Assembly (NCBI RefSeq): GCF_003201775.1
Contig: NZ_QJJZ01000015.1
Coordinates: forward strand, 62,001-126,000
DNA: 64,000 bases
Reading direction: 5' to 3'
Origin: Arenibacter sp. ARW7G5Y1
GTDB lineage: Bacteria > Bacteroidota > Bacteroidia > Flavobacteriales > Flavobacteriaceae
Below are positions 9,570 to 19,334 of the stretch, piece after piece. The translations under genes and the position numbers were made by a program. Position 1 is the stretch's first letter. Each line of letters opens with the position of its first letter. The notes under the pieces are model-generated. The model was not told the DNA's origin and made no database searches. It worked only from the letters and a program-made list of their open reading frames with translations.

Positions 9570-10832
9570 TGGTCTATTATTTCTGTTCCTGTTGCGATTG
9601 TTATTTCTGCCTCCCCTGGGATTGGAGTGTCCTGTCCTCTGTTTTTGCCTATTATGGTGATGCTTTTTCTCTTCCAAAGGAATCTCTTCCGATCCATCAT
9701 CCACGAAGGGATGATCGGTTATAACGGGTACCTGCTGGTTTATTAGTTTTTGAATATCCTTTAGATAAGGTCGCTCTTCAGCATCACAAAATGACAATGC
9801 AACCCCACTGGCGCTAGCCCTACCGGTTCTACCTATACGATGCACGTATGTTTCCGGAACATTGGGGAGGTCATAATTAATCACTAGGGAAAGTTCTTCA
9901 ACATCTATTCCCCTAGCCGCAATATCGGTTGCAATAAGGACCTTTAGTTCCCCATCCTTAAAATCGCCCAGGGCTTTTTGACGAGCATTTTGCGATTTAT
10001 TGCCGTGTATGGCATCGGACTTAATATCGGCTTTGGCAAGCTGTTTTACTATTTTGTTGGCACCGTGCTTGGTCCGTGAAAAAACAAGGGCAGAATCATT
10101 TGGTTCCTTTTCCAAAAGATGGATCAGGAGGTTGGGCTTATTTTTTTTGGTGACAAAATAAACTCCCTGTTCTACCTTTTCCGCTGTTGCTTGTTGAGGT
10201 TTTATCGTTACGCGTTCAAAGTCCCCCAATATTTTCTTTGAGAGTTCCACAATGGCGGGTGGCATGGTAGCGGAGAAAAAAAGTGATTGTCTGTTTTCCG
10301 GTAGTTTGGCGATTATCTTTTTAATATCGTGGATAAAGCCCATGTCCAACATTTGATCGGCCTCATCCAATACGGCATATTTAATATCCTTTAAAGAAAT
10401 AAAGCCTTGGTTCATCAAGTCCAATAGCCTTCCCGGAGTAGCTATAAGTACATCCACTCCTTTTCTAAGGGCGTCTGTTTGCCTTCCCTGTTTAATCCCC
10501 CCGAAAATAACGGTGTTTTTTATTCCTGTGAATCGGGAGTAGGAGGTGAAATTTTCCCCTATCTGTATGGCCAATTCCCGCGTTGGTGTTACCACCAAGG
10601 TTCTTATTTTTCTTTGTCGCTGATCGGTTTCCCTGTCCATCACCAATTGTTGAATGATGGGAATGGAGAAGGCCGCTGTTTTGCCGGTACCAGTTTGTGC
10701 GCAACCCAATAGATCCTTTCCTTTTAATAAAATGGGTATGGATTTTTCCTGTATTGGAGTTGGATTTGTGTAGCCTTCAGCCGTCAGGGCTTTTAGGATA
10801 GGCTCTATAATACCTAATTCTTTGAATGTCAT
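9558..10832 (-). CDS. rhlE: DEAD-box RNA helicase, RhlE type
   Basis: 424 aa. Motifs in order: Q motif (YTNPTPIQEKSIP), Walker A AQTGTGKTAAF, PTRELA, TPGR, DEAD (VLDEADQM), SAT, then RecA2 ARGIDV and HRIGRTGRA. A basic Asn/Arg-rich tail (about residues 390-424) gives RNA affinity. Core length and tail fit RhlE, which unwinds RNA duplexes during ribosome or RNA processing. A second DEAD helicase of DeaD type lies at 57-58.8 kb. Confidence 0.93.
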   Translation of the reverse strand: MTFKELGIIEPILKALTAEGYTNPTPIQEKSIPILLKGKDLLGCAQTGTGKTAAFSIPIIQQLVMDRETDQRQRKIRTLVVTPTRELAIQIGENFTSYSRFTGIKNTVIFGGIKQGRQTDALRKGVDVLIATPGRLLDLMNQGFISLKDIKYAVLDEADQMLDMGFIHDIKKIIAKLPENRQSLFFSATMPPAIVELSKKILGDFERVTIKPQQATAEKVEQGVYFVTKKNKPNLLIHLLEKEPNDSALVFSRTKHGANKIVKQLAKADIKSDAIHGNKSQNARQKALGDFKDGELKVLIATDIAARGIDVEELSLVINYDLPNVPETYVHRIGRTGRASASGVALSFCDAEERPYLKDIQKLINQQVPVITDHPFVDDGSEEIPLEEKKHHHNRQKQRTGHSNPRGGRNNNRNRNRNNRPKRD

Positions 10833-10852
10833 GTAGTATGTAAAATAAGCGG

Positions 10853-10860
10853 CAAAGGTA
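10853..10860 (-). promoter_or_regulatory. -7 promoter box of rhlE
   Basis: TACCTTTG on the minus strand is a perfect TAnnTTTG match, 20 bp before the ATG at 10832. No clear TTG -33 element was found. The eleven-base context TACCTTTGCCG recurs before the other DEAD helicase at 58961. Confidence 0.45.
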
Positions 10861-10902
10861 GTGGATTAGTTTGGATAAACCGTTTAATTCAAAAAATAGA
10901 CC

Positions 10903-12459
10903 TTACAATCCAGCAACTGCAGCTTCTGCACAACGCTCCCCATCCATGGCTGCCGACACAATGCCCCCGGCGTAACCACCACCTTCCCCACAAGGAAAGA
11001 GTCCTTTTATTTCCGGATGTTCCAAGTTTTTATTTCGCGGTATATTTACAGGGGAGGAGGTCCGTGATTCAACCCCCACCACATTGGCCTCAGAAGTGTA
11101 ATAGCCTTTCATTTTTTCCCCAAAAGCCGTAAATCCCGAGCGTAGCCTGCTGCCAATTAATTTGGGTAAAAGGGAATGTAGTGGAGCAGATTTCAAACCT
11201 GGCTGATAGGAGGTGGCATTAAGGTCGTTGGATAGTTTGCCTTCAACAAAGTCGGTAAGCCGCTGTGCAGGCGCCGTTTGTGTCCGCCCCCCCGATGTAA
11301 AAGCAAGTCGCTCCAAATCCTTTTGATATTCCAAGCCCTTCAGCGGGCCATAGTGCTCGTATTTGTGAATATCGATATCGACATTTATTTCTACAACAAT
11401 ACCGGAATTGGCAAATAAGTTATTGCGTTTGGAAGGCGACATACCATTTACGACTACTTCTCCCGGCGCGGTAGCTGCGGGTACTATAAATCCACCAGGG
11501 CACATACAGAACGAGTACACCCCCCGGTCCTTTACTTGTTCCACCAGACTATAGGCGGCGGCAGGGAGCAATTCGTTCCTTTGTCCTTTGCAGTGGTATT
11601 GTATGCTATCTATAATATGTTGAGGGTGTTCTACCCGTACCCCCATGGCAAATGACTTGGCCTGTAAGGCTATTTTTTTATTGTTCAGTAAATAATAGAT
11701 ATCCCTGGCCGAATGGCCCGTAGCCAAAATTACCCTTTCTGCCGGCATTTCGGTGCCATCTTGTAGTATAATGGCCTTTATGGTATTCTTGATAATGTTA
11801 AAATCGGCAACCTTTGTTTGAAAGTGTATTTCACCACCATATTTTATAATGGTCTCCCTAATATTTTGCACAAGCTTGGGCAATTTATTGGTGCCGATAT
11901 GTGGGTGGGCATCAATGAGAATTTGCTCTGTGGCCCCGTGATATACCAAATTTTCAAAAATTCGCCTTACATCCCCTCTCTTAAGGCTCCGGGTGTACAA
12001 TTTGCCGTCCGAATAGGTGCCGGCACCTCCTTCGCCAAAACAATAATTGGAGTCTTCATTTACTTGATGGTCCCTATTGATGGCCTTTAGGTCCCGTCTA
12101 CGGTCCTTAACATTTTTTCCTCTTTCCAGGACAACGGGTCTATATCCCAATTCTATACATCGGAGCGCAGCGTACATCCCAGCAGGTCCAAAACCGATAA
12201 TGTGTATTTTTTTGGCTTTGGAAACATCCTTGTAATCAAACTTGTACTCCATGTTTTTAGGAGCAGCTTCATTGATATATACAGAAACCTTGTAATTGAA
12301 ATATATGGTAGGTTTACGGGCATCGATCGATTTACGCAGTACGTTCACCATAGAAATTTCCTCCATGGGAATTCCCAAATATTTCGAAGCTTTCTTTCGT
12401 AGGATATCCTCTACCGATTCTTCCAATAAAGTGGTCCTAAGCTGTATGTTTCTTACCAT
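10903..12459 (-). CDS. FAD-dependent oxidoreductase (HI0933/YdcP-type dehydrogenase family)
   Basis: 518 aa. After a 90-residue N-terminal domain, the dinucleotide fold starts at IIGFGPAGMYAALRC (about 92-106). Further marks are EGGAGTYSDGKLYTR, ILATGHSARDIYYLL and the C-terminal GLFPCGEGGGYAGGIVSAAMDG, typical of the large NAD(P)/FAD-dependent dehydrogenases annotated BFIP or FAD-dependent dehydrogenase. Substrate unknown. The promoter at 12464-12497 sits only 4 bp before the ATG, implying a leaderless mRNA. Confidence 0.88.
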   Translation of the reverse strand: MVRNIQLRTTLLEESVEDILRKKASKYLGIPMEEISMVNVLRKSIDARKPTIYFNYKVSVYINEAAPKNMEYKFDYKDVSKAKKIHIIGFGPAGMYAALRCIELGYRPVVLERGKNVKDRRRDLKAINRDHQVNEDSNYCFGEGGAGTYSDGKLYTRSLKRGDVRRIFENLVYHGATEQILIDAHPHIGTNKLPKLVQNIRETIIKYGGEIHFQTKVADFNIIKNTIKAIILQDGTEMPAERVILATGHSARDIYYLLNNKKIALQAKSFAMGVRVEHPQHIIDSIQYHCKGQRNELLPAAAYSLVEQVKDRGVYSFCMCPGGFIVPAATAPGEVVVNGMSPSKRNNLFANSGIVVEINVDIDIHKYEHYGPLKGLEYQKDLERLAFTSGGRTQTAPAQRLTDFVEGKLSNDLNATSYQPGLKSAPLHSLLPKLIGSRLRSGFTAFGEKMKGYYTSEANVVGVESRTSSPVNIPRNKNLEHPEIKGLFPCGEGGGYAGGIVSAAMDGERCAEAAVAGL

Positions 12460-12463
12460 AGCG

Positions 12464-12497
12464 CAAAATTACTTTAATTAAAGTAATATTTATCCAA
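12464..12497 (-). promoter_or_regulatory. Bacteroidota promoter with internal palindrome, leaderless start
   Basis: Minus strand: TTG (12497-12495), a 23-base spacer, TAATTTTG (12471-12464), then four bases to the ATG at 12459. This fits the flavobacterial consensus TTG-N17-23-TAnnTTTG. The spacer holds the perfect palindrome ACTTTAATTAAAGT (12471-12484), a possible operator. Confidence 0.55.
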
Positions 12498-12530
12498 AAA
12501 AAATGACCGGTCTGTGGCCACCTATTTTGT

Positions 12531-13397
12531 TTATGGGCCATACTCCTTTTTGTAGGCCAATGGGGTCCTTTTGGTAATTGCCTTGAACTGTTTGTTGAAG
12601 TTGGACAGGGTTTGAAAGCCGCTCTCGTAGCAGGCCTGGCCAATATTCATTTTGTTCTCGATAAGTAATTTGCAGGCGTAGCCGATTCTAATTTCACTTA
12701 AAAACTCGGAGAAAGTCTTGTTGGCATGGACCTTAAAGTATCTGCTAAAGGAGGTAGGGGTCATGTTGGCCAAAGAGGCAACCGTACCCAGTTCTATTTT
12801 GCCTTTGAAATTTTTCATAACATAGGCATGTACATTGTTCATTCTTTCGGTATCGGCCTCCTTTAAGGAGTTGGTATATCCCGGGCTGGCCAATGGAATA
12901 GTTTCTGTTGTGTTGGCAATACAGTTTAGGATTTTAAACAATTCCAGAACACTCTCCATACCTTCAAGCTGAATAAGGTTGGTTAACATACTACCGATAG
13001 ATTTGGCGGTTTTCCCAGTCACATCCAACCCCCTTAAACTTCTTTGAAATAATTGTCTCAGTTTAATCATTTCTTCTTTTTGCAATAAGCTATGGCCAAT
13101 GAAATCCTCATGAAAGTAAACTACGATACCCTCAGACCATAAACTTTCCTCAACAACATATCCTTCATTGTCGCTGCGCCACATATGGGGCAAATTTGGC
13201 CCGGTAAAGGTAATATCGCCCTCTTTGAAATGCTTAACGTGGTCACCTATAAATCGGGTACCACTACCTTTTAATACCATAAATAGCTGATATTCGGGGT
13301 GGAAATGCCAAATAGGGTCAAAATTGGGCTGTCTCAACAATTTGGCCACAAAGGCATGGGATTTGGGAATGGGCGATTTTTGTAATGCGGATTTCAC
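12531..13397 (-). CDS. AraC-family transcriptional regulator
   Basis: 288 aa. A cupin sensor domain (about 20-100; WHFHPEYQLFMVLKGSGTRFIGD, GDITFTGPNLPHMW) precedes a C-terminal double helix-turn-helix (about 190-285; ASLANMTPTSFSRYFK, IGQACYESGFQTLSNFNKQF, ending RTPLAYKKEY). It is divergent from the ThuA-epimerase-oxidoreductase operon across 193 bp and is its likely sugar-responsive regulator, which is inference from position. Confidence 0.92.
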   Translation of the reverse strand: MKSALQKSPIPKSHAFVAKLLRQPNFDPIWHFHPEYQLFMVLKGSGTRFIGDHVKHFKEGDITFTGPNLPHMWRSDNEGYVVEESLWSEGIVVYFHEDFIGHSLLQKEEMIKLRQLFQRSLRGLDVTGKTAKSIGSMLTNLIQLEGMESVLELFKILNCIANTTETIPLASPGYTNSLKEADTERMNNVHAYVMKNFKGKIELGTVASLANMTPTSFSRYFKVHANKTFSEFLSEIRIGYACKLLIENKMNIGQACYESGFQTLSNFNKQFKAITKRTPLAYKKEYGP

Positions 13398-13590
13398 GTG
13401 GGGACCAGGATTTATTTACTAAGTTGTAAGCACACCAATCTTAGGTAGATACCTTGATTGTGTAATAATTTATCTATAAATATAGTCAAAATACTTAATG
13501 AATGATATAATACAGTCAATTGTAGATAAGATAGAGTATTCTTAGTGCCCGAATAATCGTTATAATTGTTGAACTTAAATACACTAAATC

Positions 13591-16500
13591 ATGAAAACCA
13601 TACAGGCACGTTTTTTTTGTTTACTTATTATAGTTACAAGTATTATAGGCTGTAATCCCTCTGAAAAGAAAAAGAAAGACGATGAGCCTAGGCGGATAGA
13701 GATGCTGTTCCTTGGACATTCACAGGAACACCATAACTCTAGGTCCTATATGCCAATTTTAGCTTCTGCACTGACCAAAAGCGGTATAAATGTTACCTAT
13801 ACCGAAGCGGTGGAGGACCTTAATCCTGAAAACTTAGAACGCTATGACGGTGTAATAATTTACGCCAATCATGAAGGTAGGTTTCCGGAGCAGGAAAAAG
13901 CCTTGCTGGATTATGTCGCCGCGGGGCATGCATTTGTACCAATTCACTGTGCAAGTTTTTGTTTTAAGGAGTCCGAAGAATATGTAGACTTGGTAGGGGG
14001 GCAATTTAAAACCCACGGCACGGATACTTTCACTGCCAAGATTATTGAAAAATCGCATCCTATCATGCAAAAGTTTGAGGAATTTTCAACATGGGACGAA
14101 ACCTATGTTCATGATAAATTGGCCAGTGATATTACTGTTTTGATGGAAAGGGTGGATGGGGAACATCATGAGCCTTGGACATGGGTAAAACAATTTGGTA
14201 AGGGCAAGGTATTCTACACGGCTTATGGGCATGATGAAAGAACATGGAGTGAACCTGGGTTTCAAAATCTTATTAAGGAGGGTATTCTATGGGCAGTGGC
14301 CGATCAGGTAAAAAAGAATTGGGAAGAATTCGTTAAGGATATTCCAACACTGGAATATAAGGAAATGGCCAATATTCCCAATTATGAGAAAAGGGATCCT
14401 GCCCCTAAATATCAGTTGCCTTTATCGCCGGAAGAATCGGCAAAATTAATTCAAGTCCCTTCGGGCTTTAAGTTGGAACTATTTGCCTCCGAGCCCGATA
14501 TAATTAATCCCATAGCAATGAATTGGGATGAGAAAGGTAGGCTATGGGTAATAGAGACTGTTGACTATCCCAATACGGTACGCGACGATAAAGGCAGTGG
14601 GGACGACCGCATTAAAATTTGTGAAGATACCGATGGGGATGGCAAAGCTGACAAGTTTACGGTATTCGCGGATAAACTAAATATACCAACCAGTTTTACC
14701 TTTGTAAATGGGGGTATTTTGGTTTCCCAAGCCCCATATTTCTTGTTTCTAAAGGATACAGATGGGGATGACAGAGCGGATGTGAAGGAGGTAGCAATCG
14801 ATGGCTGGGGTGTTTATGATACCCATGCAGGGCCTTCCAACCTTCAACGTGGTATTGATAACAATATTTATGGAGTTGTTGGGTATTCAGGATTTAAGGG
14901 TACTATTTCCGGTGAATATTTCGAATTTAGTAAAGGTATATATCGATTCAATAGCGACTTTGGCAATTTTGAATTGTTGACCAATACCAGTAACAATACT
15001 TGGGGGTTGGGGATAACAGAGGATAATTCCATTTTTGCTTCCACGGCCAATAATACCCATAGTGTTTTTATGGGCATACCCAATAAGAGCTTAAAGGATG
15101 TGGCAGGAATTTCCTTGGAAGGAAGTGCAAAAATAGATGGCCATTACGCCATGTTGCCCATTACCCAAAACGTTCGGCAAGTTGATGTTTTTGGTGGTTT
15201 CACGGCTGCGGCCGGACATCATTTTTACACGGCCCGTAGCTTTCCCGAGCAGTATTGGAATAAGTATGCCTTTGTATGCGAACCTACGGGAGGTGTAGTC
15301 CATATTGCTAAAATTGAAAAAGAAGGCGCTGGATATTTGGAAAAGGATGGTGGCAATTTAATGGCCAGCTCTGATGAATGGTTTTCCCCGGTGGAGGCCA
15401 AGGTAGGACCGGAAGGTGCCGTTTGGGTATTGGACTGGTATAATTTTATTATTCAACACAATCCGACTCCCCGGGTAGAAAGAGGTGGGTATGATGCTGT
15501 GAACGGACTGGGGAATGCCTATGAGAATCCTTTACGCGATAAATCCAGGGGGCGTATTTGGCGTATTATGCCCAAAGATGCGGAAGCAAATACAACCATG
15601 ACTTTGGATCGGGAGGATTCAAAGGGCTTGGTAGAGGCCTTATCCAGTGATAATATGTTTTGGCGTATGACCGCCCAGCGTTTATTGGTTGAAAATGGAG
15701 ATAAGGCCGTAGTGCCCGAACTCATATCCTTGGTGAAGAATAGGGAAGTGGACGACTTAGGGCTTAACCCAAGTGCCTTACACGCTTTATGGACACTTAA
15801 TGGATTAGGGGTTATTCCCTCAAATGCCGAAGCTATTCAAGTAGCGAAAGCTGCATTGAATCATCCATCCGGAGCGGTTCGAAGAGCAGCCATACAGATT
15901 TTGCCTAAAAATGAAACTACAGATGCATTGCTTTTGGAGTCCAATTTATTGATGGATAAGGATCCTGAGGTGCAATTGGCGACGCTTATTTATTTTGCGG
16001 ACCGGGAACCTAATGTGGAAATAGGGAAGAAGTTGTTTCTTTTAAGCGAGAACCAGCAAGTGTTGGCCGATGATTGGTTGGCAAAGGCACTTTATGCGGC
16101 GGGAAGTAAACATCATCAGGGATTCATTACGGCATTCCTAGCTGCCAATCCCAATTTTGAAATGGGACAGTTTAACGAAAGTCAAAGAGAAGCGGCAGAC
16201 CTAGATGATTCCAATTGGGAAACCATGCGTCTACCTCAGTTGATAGAAGATGCAGGATTGCAGATAGATGGTATAATTTGGTTTCGTAAAAATGTGGAAG
16301 TGCCGTCCAACGAAGCGGCCAAGTCCGGTACTATTTCCTTGGGGCCTGTAGATGATTCGGACAAGGTGTATGTAAACGGTATTTTGGTGGGTGGTATAGA
16401 AAAGGATTATCAGGCGCAAAGGGTGTACAAAATTCCATCCGGGGTATTGAAAGCAGGAAGTAATTCCATTGCCGTCAGAGTCGAGGATACTGGTGGCGGA

Positions 16501-17097
16501 GGTGGTATCTGGGGCAAAAAGGAGCAGATGTCCCTAAAAGTTGGGCAGTTTAGCGTTTCGTTGGCCGGGAATTGGAAATATGAAGTGGAATCGGACTACT
16601 CCAATACTGTAAAAAACGTTTTTGCAGATAAATCCTTGTCCCAACTTTTGGTCGAAACCTATATGAATGAGGTTGAATTGGCATTGGATGATGACCTGGA
16701 CAGTAATTCCAACGCTTTGGTAATTAATATCAAAACCATTAAAAATGAGATGAAATATGATCTCACCGAGTTTGTCGCAGTGGCTGGGAAACCTGTTGAA
16801 ATTGTATTTGAGAATACCGATTTTATGCAACACAACCTGGTTATAACCAAGGTGGGAGAAAAGGAAAAGGTAGGTATGGCTGCGGATAAATTGGCAATGG
16901 ATCCCGATGGTGCACAAAAAAATTATGTTCCGGAAATGCCAGAAGTGCTTTATGCCACTGCCATTATAAACCCTGAAGAAAAGGTTGTACTAAAGTTTAC
17001 AGCTCCCGAAGAACCAGGTGATTATCCTTTTATCTGCACTTTTCCTGGGCACTGGCGAATTATGCAAGGGGTCATGAAGGTGGTCCAAGGGGATTGA
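13591..17097 (+). CDS. ThuA / PVC-type dehydrogenase / HEAT / cupredoxin lipoprotein
   Basis: 1168 aa lipoprotein (lipobox SIIGC, Cys21). Order: ThuA-like domain (about 35-250; FVPIHCASFCF, THGTDTF, DETYVH), membrane-bound dehydrogenase beta-propeller domain (about 300-670; repeated DTDGDGKAD/DTDGDDRAD calcium-type loops), HEAT-like helices (about 680-830), a jelly-roll binding domain (about 880-1010; DDSDKVYVNGILVGG) and a C-terminal azurin/plastocyanin-like domain (about 1045-1168) with His in MQHNL and CTFPGHW...M copper ligands. Relatives usually carry a CxxCH haem domain; none exists here, so copper is the likely electron acceptor. Probably oxidises sugars outside the inner membrane and feeds the next two genes. 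Confidence 0.88.
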   Translation: MKTIQARFFCLLIIVTSIIGCNPSEKKKKDDEPRRIEMLFLGHSQEHHNSRSYMPILASALTKSGINVTYTEAVEDLNPENLERYDGVIIYANHEGRFPEQEKALLDYVAAGHAFVPIHCASFCFKESEEYVDLVGGQFKTHGTDTFTAKIIEKSHPIMQKFEEFSTWDETYVHDKLASDITVLMERVDGEHHEPWTWVKQFGKGKVFYTAYGHDERTWSEPGFQNLIKEGILWAVADQVKKNWEEFVKDIPTLEYKEMANIPNYEKRDPAPKYQLPLSPEESAKLIQVPSGFKLELFASEPDIINPIAMNWDEKGRLWVIETVDYPNTVRDDKGSGDDRIKICEDTDGDGKADKFTVFADKLNIPTSFTFVNGGILVSQAPYFLFLKDTDGDDRADVKEVAIDGWGVYDTHAGPSNLQRGIDNNIYGVVGYSGFKGTISGEYFEFSKGIYRFNSDFGNFELLTNTSNNTWGLGITEDNSIFASTANNTHSVFMGIPNKSLKDVAGISLEGSAKIDGHYAMLPITQNVRQVDVFGGFTAAAGHHFYTARSFPEQYWNKYAFVCEPTGGVVHIAKIEKEGAGYLEKDGGNLMASSDEWFSPVEAKVGPEGAVWVLDWYNFIIQHNPTPRVERGGYDAVNGLGNAYENPLRDKSRGRIWRIMPKDAEANTTMTLDREDSKGLVEALSSDNMFWRMTAQRLLVENGDKAVVPELISLVKNREVDDLGLNPSALHALWTLNGLGVIPSNAEAIQVAKAALNHPSGAVRRAAIQILPKNETTDALLLESNLLMDKDPEVQLATLIYFADREPNVEIGKKLFLLSENQQVLADDWLAKALYAAGSKHHQGFITAFLAANPNFEMGQFNESQREAADLDDSNWETMRLPQLIEDAGLQIDGIIWFRKNVEVPSNEAAKSGTISLGPVDDSDKVYVNGILVGGIEKDYQAQRVYKIPSGVLKAGSNSIAVRVEDTGGGGGIWGKKEQMSLKVGQFSVSLAGNWKYEVESDYSNTVKNVFADKSLSQLLVETYMNEVELALDDDLDSNSNALVINIKTIKNEMKYDLTEFVAVAGKPVEIVFENTDFMQHNLVITKVGEKEKVGMAADKLAMDPDGAQKNYVPEMPEVLYATAIINPEEKVVLKFTAPEEPGDYPFICTFPGHWRIMQGVMKVVQGD

Positions 17098-17181
17098 GTG
17101 GAAATATAAAATACAATTATTTATAGTAAATAGTTGTAGAATAATTTATTGCAATACTTTGTTTAAAGTAAAACTTGTATA

Positions 17182-18039
17182 ATGATCAGCGATATAAAAT
17201 ACGGTGTAAGTACCTGGCTTTGGGAATCACCTTTTAATACCAAATCCGTAGCCTTGTTTCCAAAAATTAAAAAGATGGGGTTCGATTTGGTGGAAATACC
17301 AGTGGAGGATCCTGAATTGATAGATGGACAGGCTATAAAAAGGGCATTGGATGACAATGGGTTGCAAGCAATCGTTTGTGGTGCCTTTGGCCCAGCAAAA
17401 GATCTGACCCATAAGGATACGGCAGTTCATCAAAACTGCTTCAATTACATAGAACAGTGTTTTCAATTGTGTAATTTGTGGGGGGTGGATTTTTTGGCAG
17501 GTCCTATGTATGCAGCTGTGGGCAAGGCAAGAATGCTTCCTGGGGAAGAACGGAAACAGGAATGGGACCTAGCGGTACGCAATGTATCCAAGGTTTGCAC
17601 AATGGCTCAGGATTACGGGGTCTCCGTTGCCTTGGAACCATTAAACCGTTTTGAGTCCGACTTAGTCAACACTGCGGAGGATGTAATGCGTTTTATTGGA
17701 GATGTTAACCATAAATGTGCTAAAGTTTTACTTGATGGTTTTCACATGACTATTGAGGAAGGTAATATTGCCGAAGCTATAAAGTTGGTAGGCGATAAAT
17801 TGCTTCATGTGCAGGTTTCGGAGAACCATAGGGGAGTTCCTGGGACTGGATTGACCCCTTGGACCGATTTTGCCGAAGGGTTGAAGGCCATCGAGTATAA
17901 AGGGGCAATCGTCATTGAAAGTTTCACCCCGGAGATCAAAGAGTTGGCTGGAGCCGTGTGCATTTGGAAAAATATGGCGAAGAGTCAGGACGAATTCGCC
18001 TCACAGGGAATTGATTTTTTAAAAAGGACATTTAATTAA
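17182..18039 (+). CDS. Sugar phosphate isomerase/epimerase (TIM barrel)
   Basis: 285 aa, xylose-isomerase-like AP endonuclease_2 fold. Metal/catalytic residues typical of ketose 3-epimerases are visible: Glu in VALEPLNRFESD, Asp-His in LLDGFHMTIEE, the HVQVSENHRGVPGTG loop and Glu in VIESFT. This matches D-tagatose/D-psicose 3-epimerase relatives. Cytoplasmic. It lies 84 bp after the dehydrogenase and 12 bp before the Gfo/Idh/MocA gene, so the three act on one sugar route, whose substrate is unknown. Confidence 0.9.
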   Translation: MISDIKYGVSTWLWESPFNTKSVALFPKIKKMGFDLVEIPVEDPELIDGQAIKRALDDNGLQAIVCGAFGPAKDLTHKDTAVHQNCFNYIEQCFQLCNLWGVDFLAGPMYAAVGKARMLPGEERKQEWDLAVRNVSKVCTMAQDYGVSVALEPLNRFESDLVNTAEDVMRFIGDVNHKCAKVLLDGFHMTIEEGNIAEAIKLVGDKLLHVQVSENHRGVPGTGLTPWTDFAEGLKAIEYKGAIVIESFTPEIKELAGAVCIWKNMAKSQDEFASQGIDFLKRTFN

Positions 18040-18051
18040 ATATAACATAAG

Positions 18052-19185
18052 ATGAGTAGTAAGAAAGTAAACATCGCCATAGTAGGTCTAGGGTTTGGTG
18101 CGGAATTTATTCCAATCTATCAAAAGCATCCAAACGCTAATTTGATAGCTATATCGCAACGGAATCCAGATAAGCTAAAAGCACTGGCAGATGCGTTCAA
18201 TATCGAAAAAAGATATACTTCCTATGATGAATTGTTGCTGGATCCGGAAATAGATGCCGTGCATATCAATACGCCTATTCCCGATCATGGAATACAATCC
18301 ATAAAAGCGTTAAGGGCAGGTAAGCATGTAGCATGTACCGTGCCTATGGCAACTACTGTAGAGGAATGTGAGGAAATTGTTCGTCTAACACAGGAAACTG
18401 GCCTCACCTATATGATGATGGAAACCGTAGTCTATGCTAGGGAGTTTCTATTTATGAAGGAATTATTTGACCATGGAGAATTGGGTAAAATACAATTTCT
18501 TAAAGCCAGTCATCAGCAGGATATGGACGGCTGGCCGAACTACTGGCCCGGTTTGCCACCTATGCATTACGCAACGCATTGCGTAGGCCCTGTTCTAGCC
18601 CTTACAAGAGGGGAGGCCGAGTACGTTTCCTGTTTTGGGTCAGGAACCATACGCGAGGAGTTGATACCGCACTACAACTCTCCGTTTGCAGTGGAAACTA
18701 CACATATTAAATTTCGAAATTCGGATTTAAGCGCACAGGTGTATCGTTCATTGTTTGATGTGGCCAGGCAGTACAGGGAAAGCTTTGAGGTCTATGGTTC
18801 AAAAAAATCGGTGGAATGGCCATTGATTGAGGGGAAACCTCTAGTGGTACATACGGCCAAGAAGCCGGAGCCTGAAATTCCGGAAGAAGTGGAAAGTCCG
18901 GATTTCGCAAAATTGTTACCTGAAGAGATACAACATTTTACTACCCAGGGAGTGTATGATTCCGATGAGCACCAACACCTGTCGTTTACACAAGGGGCGG
19001 GTCACGGAGGGTCCCATCCGCACTTGGTGCACGAATTTGTAAATGCACTTGTTCTGGAAAAAGCTCCTTACCCCAATGCCCAGCAGTCTGCCAATATTAC
19101 ATGTGTTGGGATTCTGGCGCATGAGTCGGCACTTAAGGGTGGCGAGATTATTAGACTTCCCGATTTTACCTTTTCTGCTAAATAG
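18052..19185 (+). CDS. Gfo/Idh/MocA-family oxidoreductase
   Basis: 377 aa. Rossmann domain with IVGLGFGAEFIPIY (about 11-24) and the family EKP-like position altered to the unusual CTVPMATT (about 97-104), then the substrate domain with THCVGPVLALTRGEAE. NAD(P)-dependent sugar dehydrogenase or glycoside-related oxidoreductase. Last gene of the operon begun at 13591. The replacement of the usual EKP lysine motif by VPM is odd and may alter cofactor or proton-relay use. Confidence 0.9.
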   Translation: MSSKKVNIAIVGLGFGAEFIPIYQKHPNANLIAISQRNPDKLKALADAFNIEKRYTSYDELLLDPEIDAVHINTPIPDHGIQSIKALRAGKHVACTVPMATTVEECEEIVRLTQETGLTYMMMETVVYAREFLFMKELFDHGELGKIQFLKASHQQDMDGWPNYWPGLPPMHYATHCVGPVLALTRGEAEYVSCFGSGTIREELIPHYNSPFAVETTHIKFRNSDLSAQVYRSLFDVARQYRESFEVYGSKKSVEWPLIEGKPLVVHTAKKPEPEIPEEVESPDFAKLLPEEIQHFTTQGVYDSDEHQHLSFTQGAGHGGSHPHLVHEFVNALVLEKAPYPNAQQSANITCVGILAHESALKGGEIIRLPDFTFSAK

Positions 19186-19334
19186 TTTAATTATAATTTT
19201 TTAAAGGTTATAACGTAAAGTGAAATTTTAAGCCATCCGGAGTGTAGTGTGGAATATGGCTATGAGTGGTTGTAAATATGGACTGAGTCAATATTTTATG
19301 ATAAAAAGCACCCCTCGCATTAAAATATTTGCTA

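Noticed and set aside
16534-16917. 127-codon open frame opposite the cupredoxin domain
   Set aside because: Antisense to conserved copper-site codons; His/Cys/Phe-rich composition is a reverse-strand artefact.
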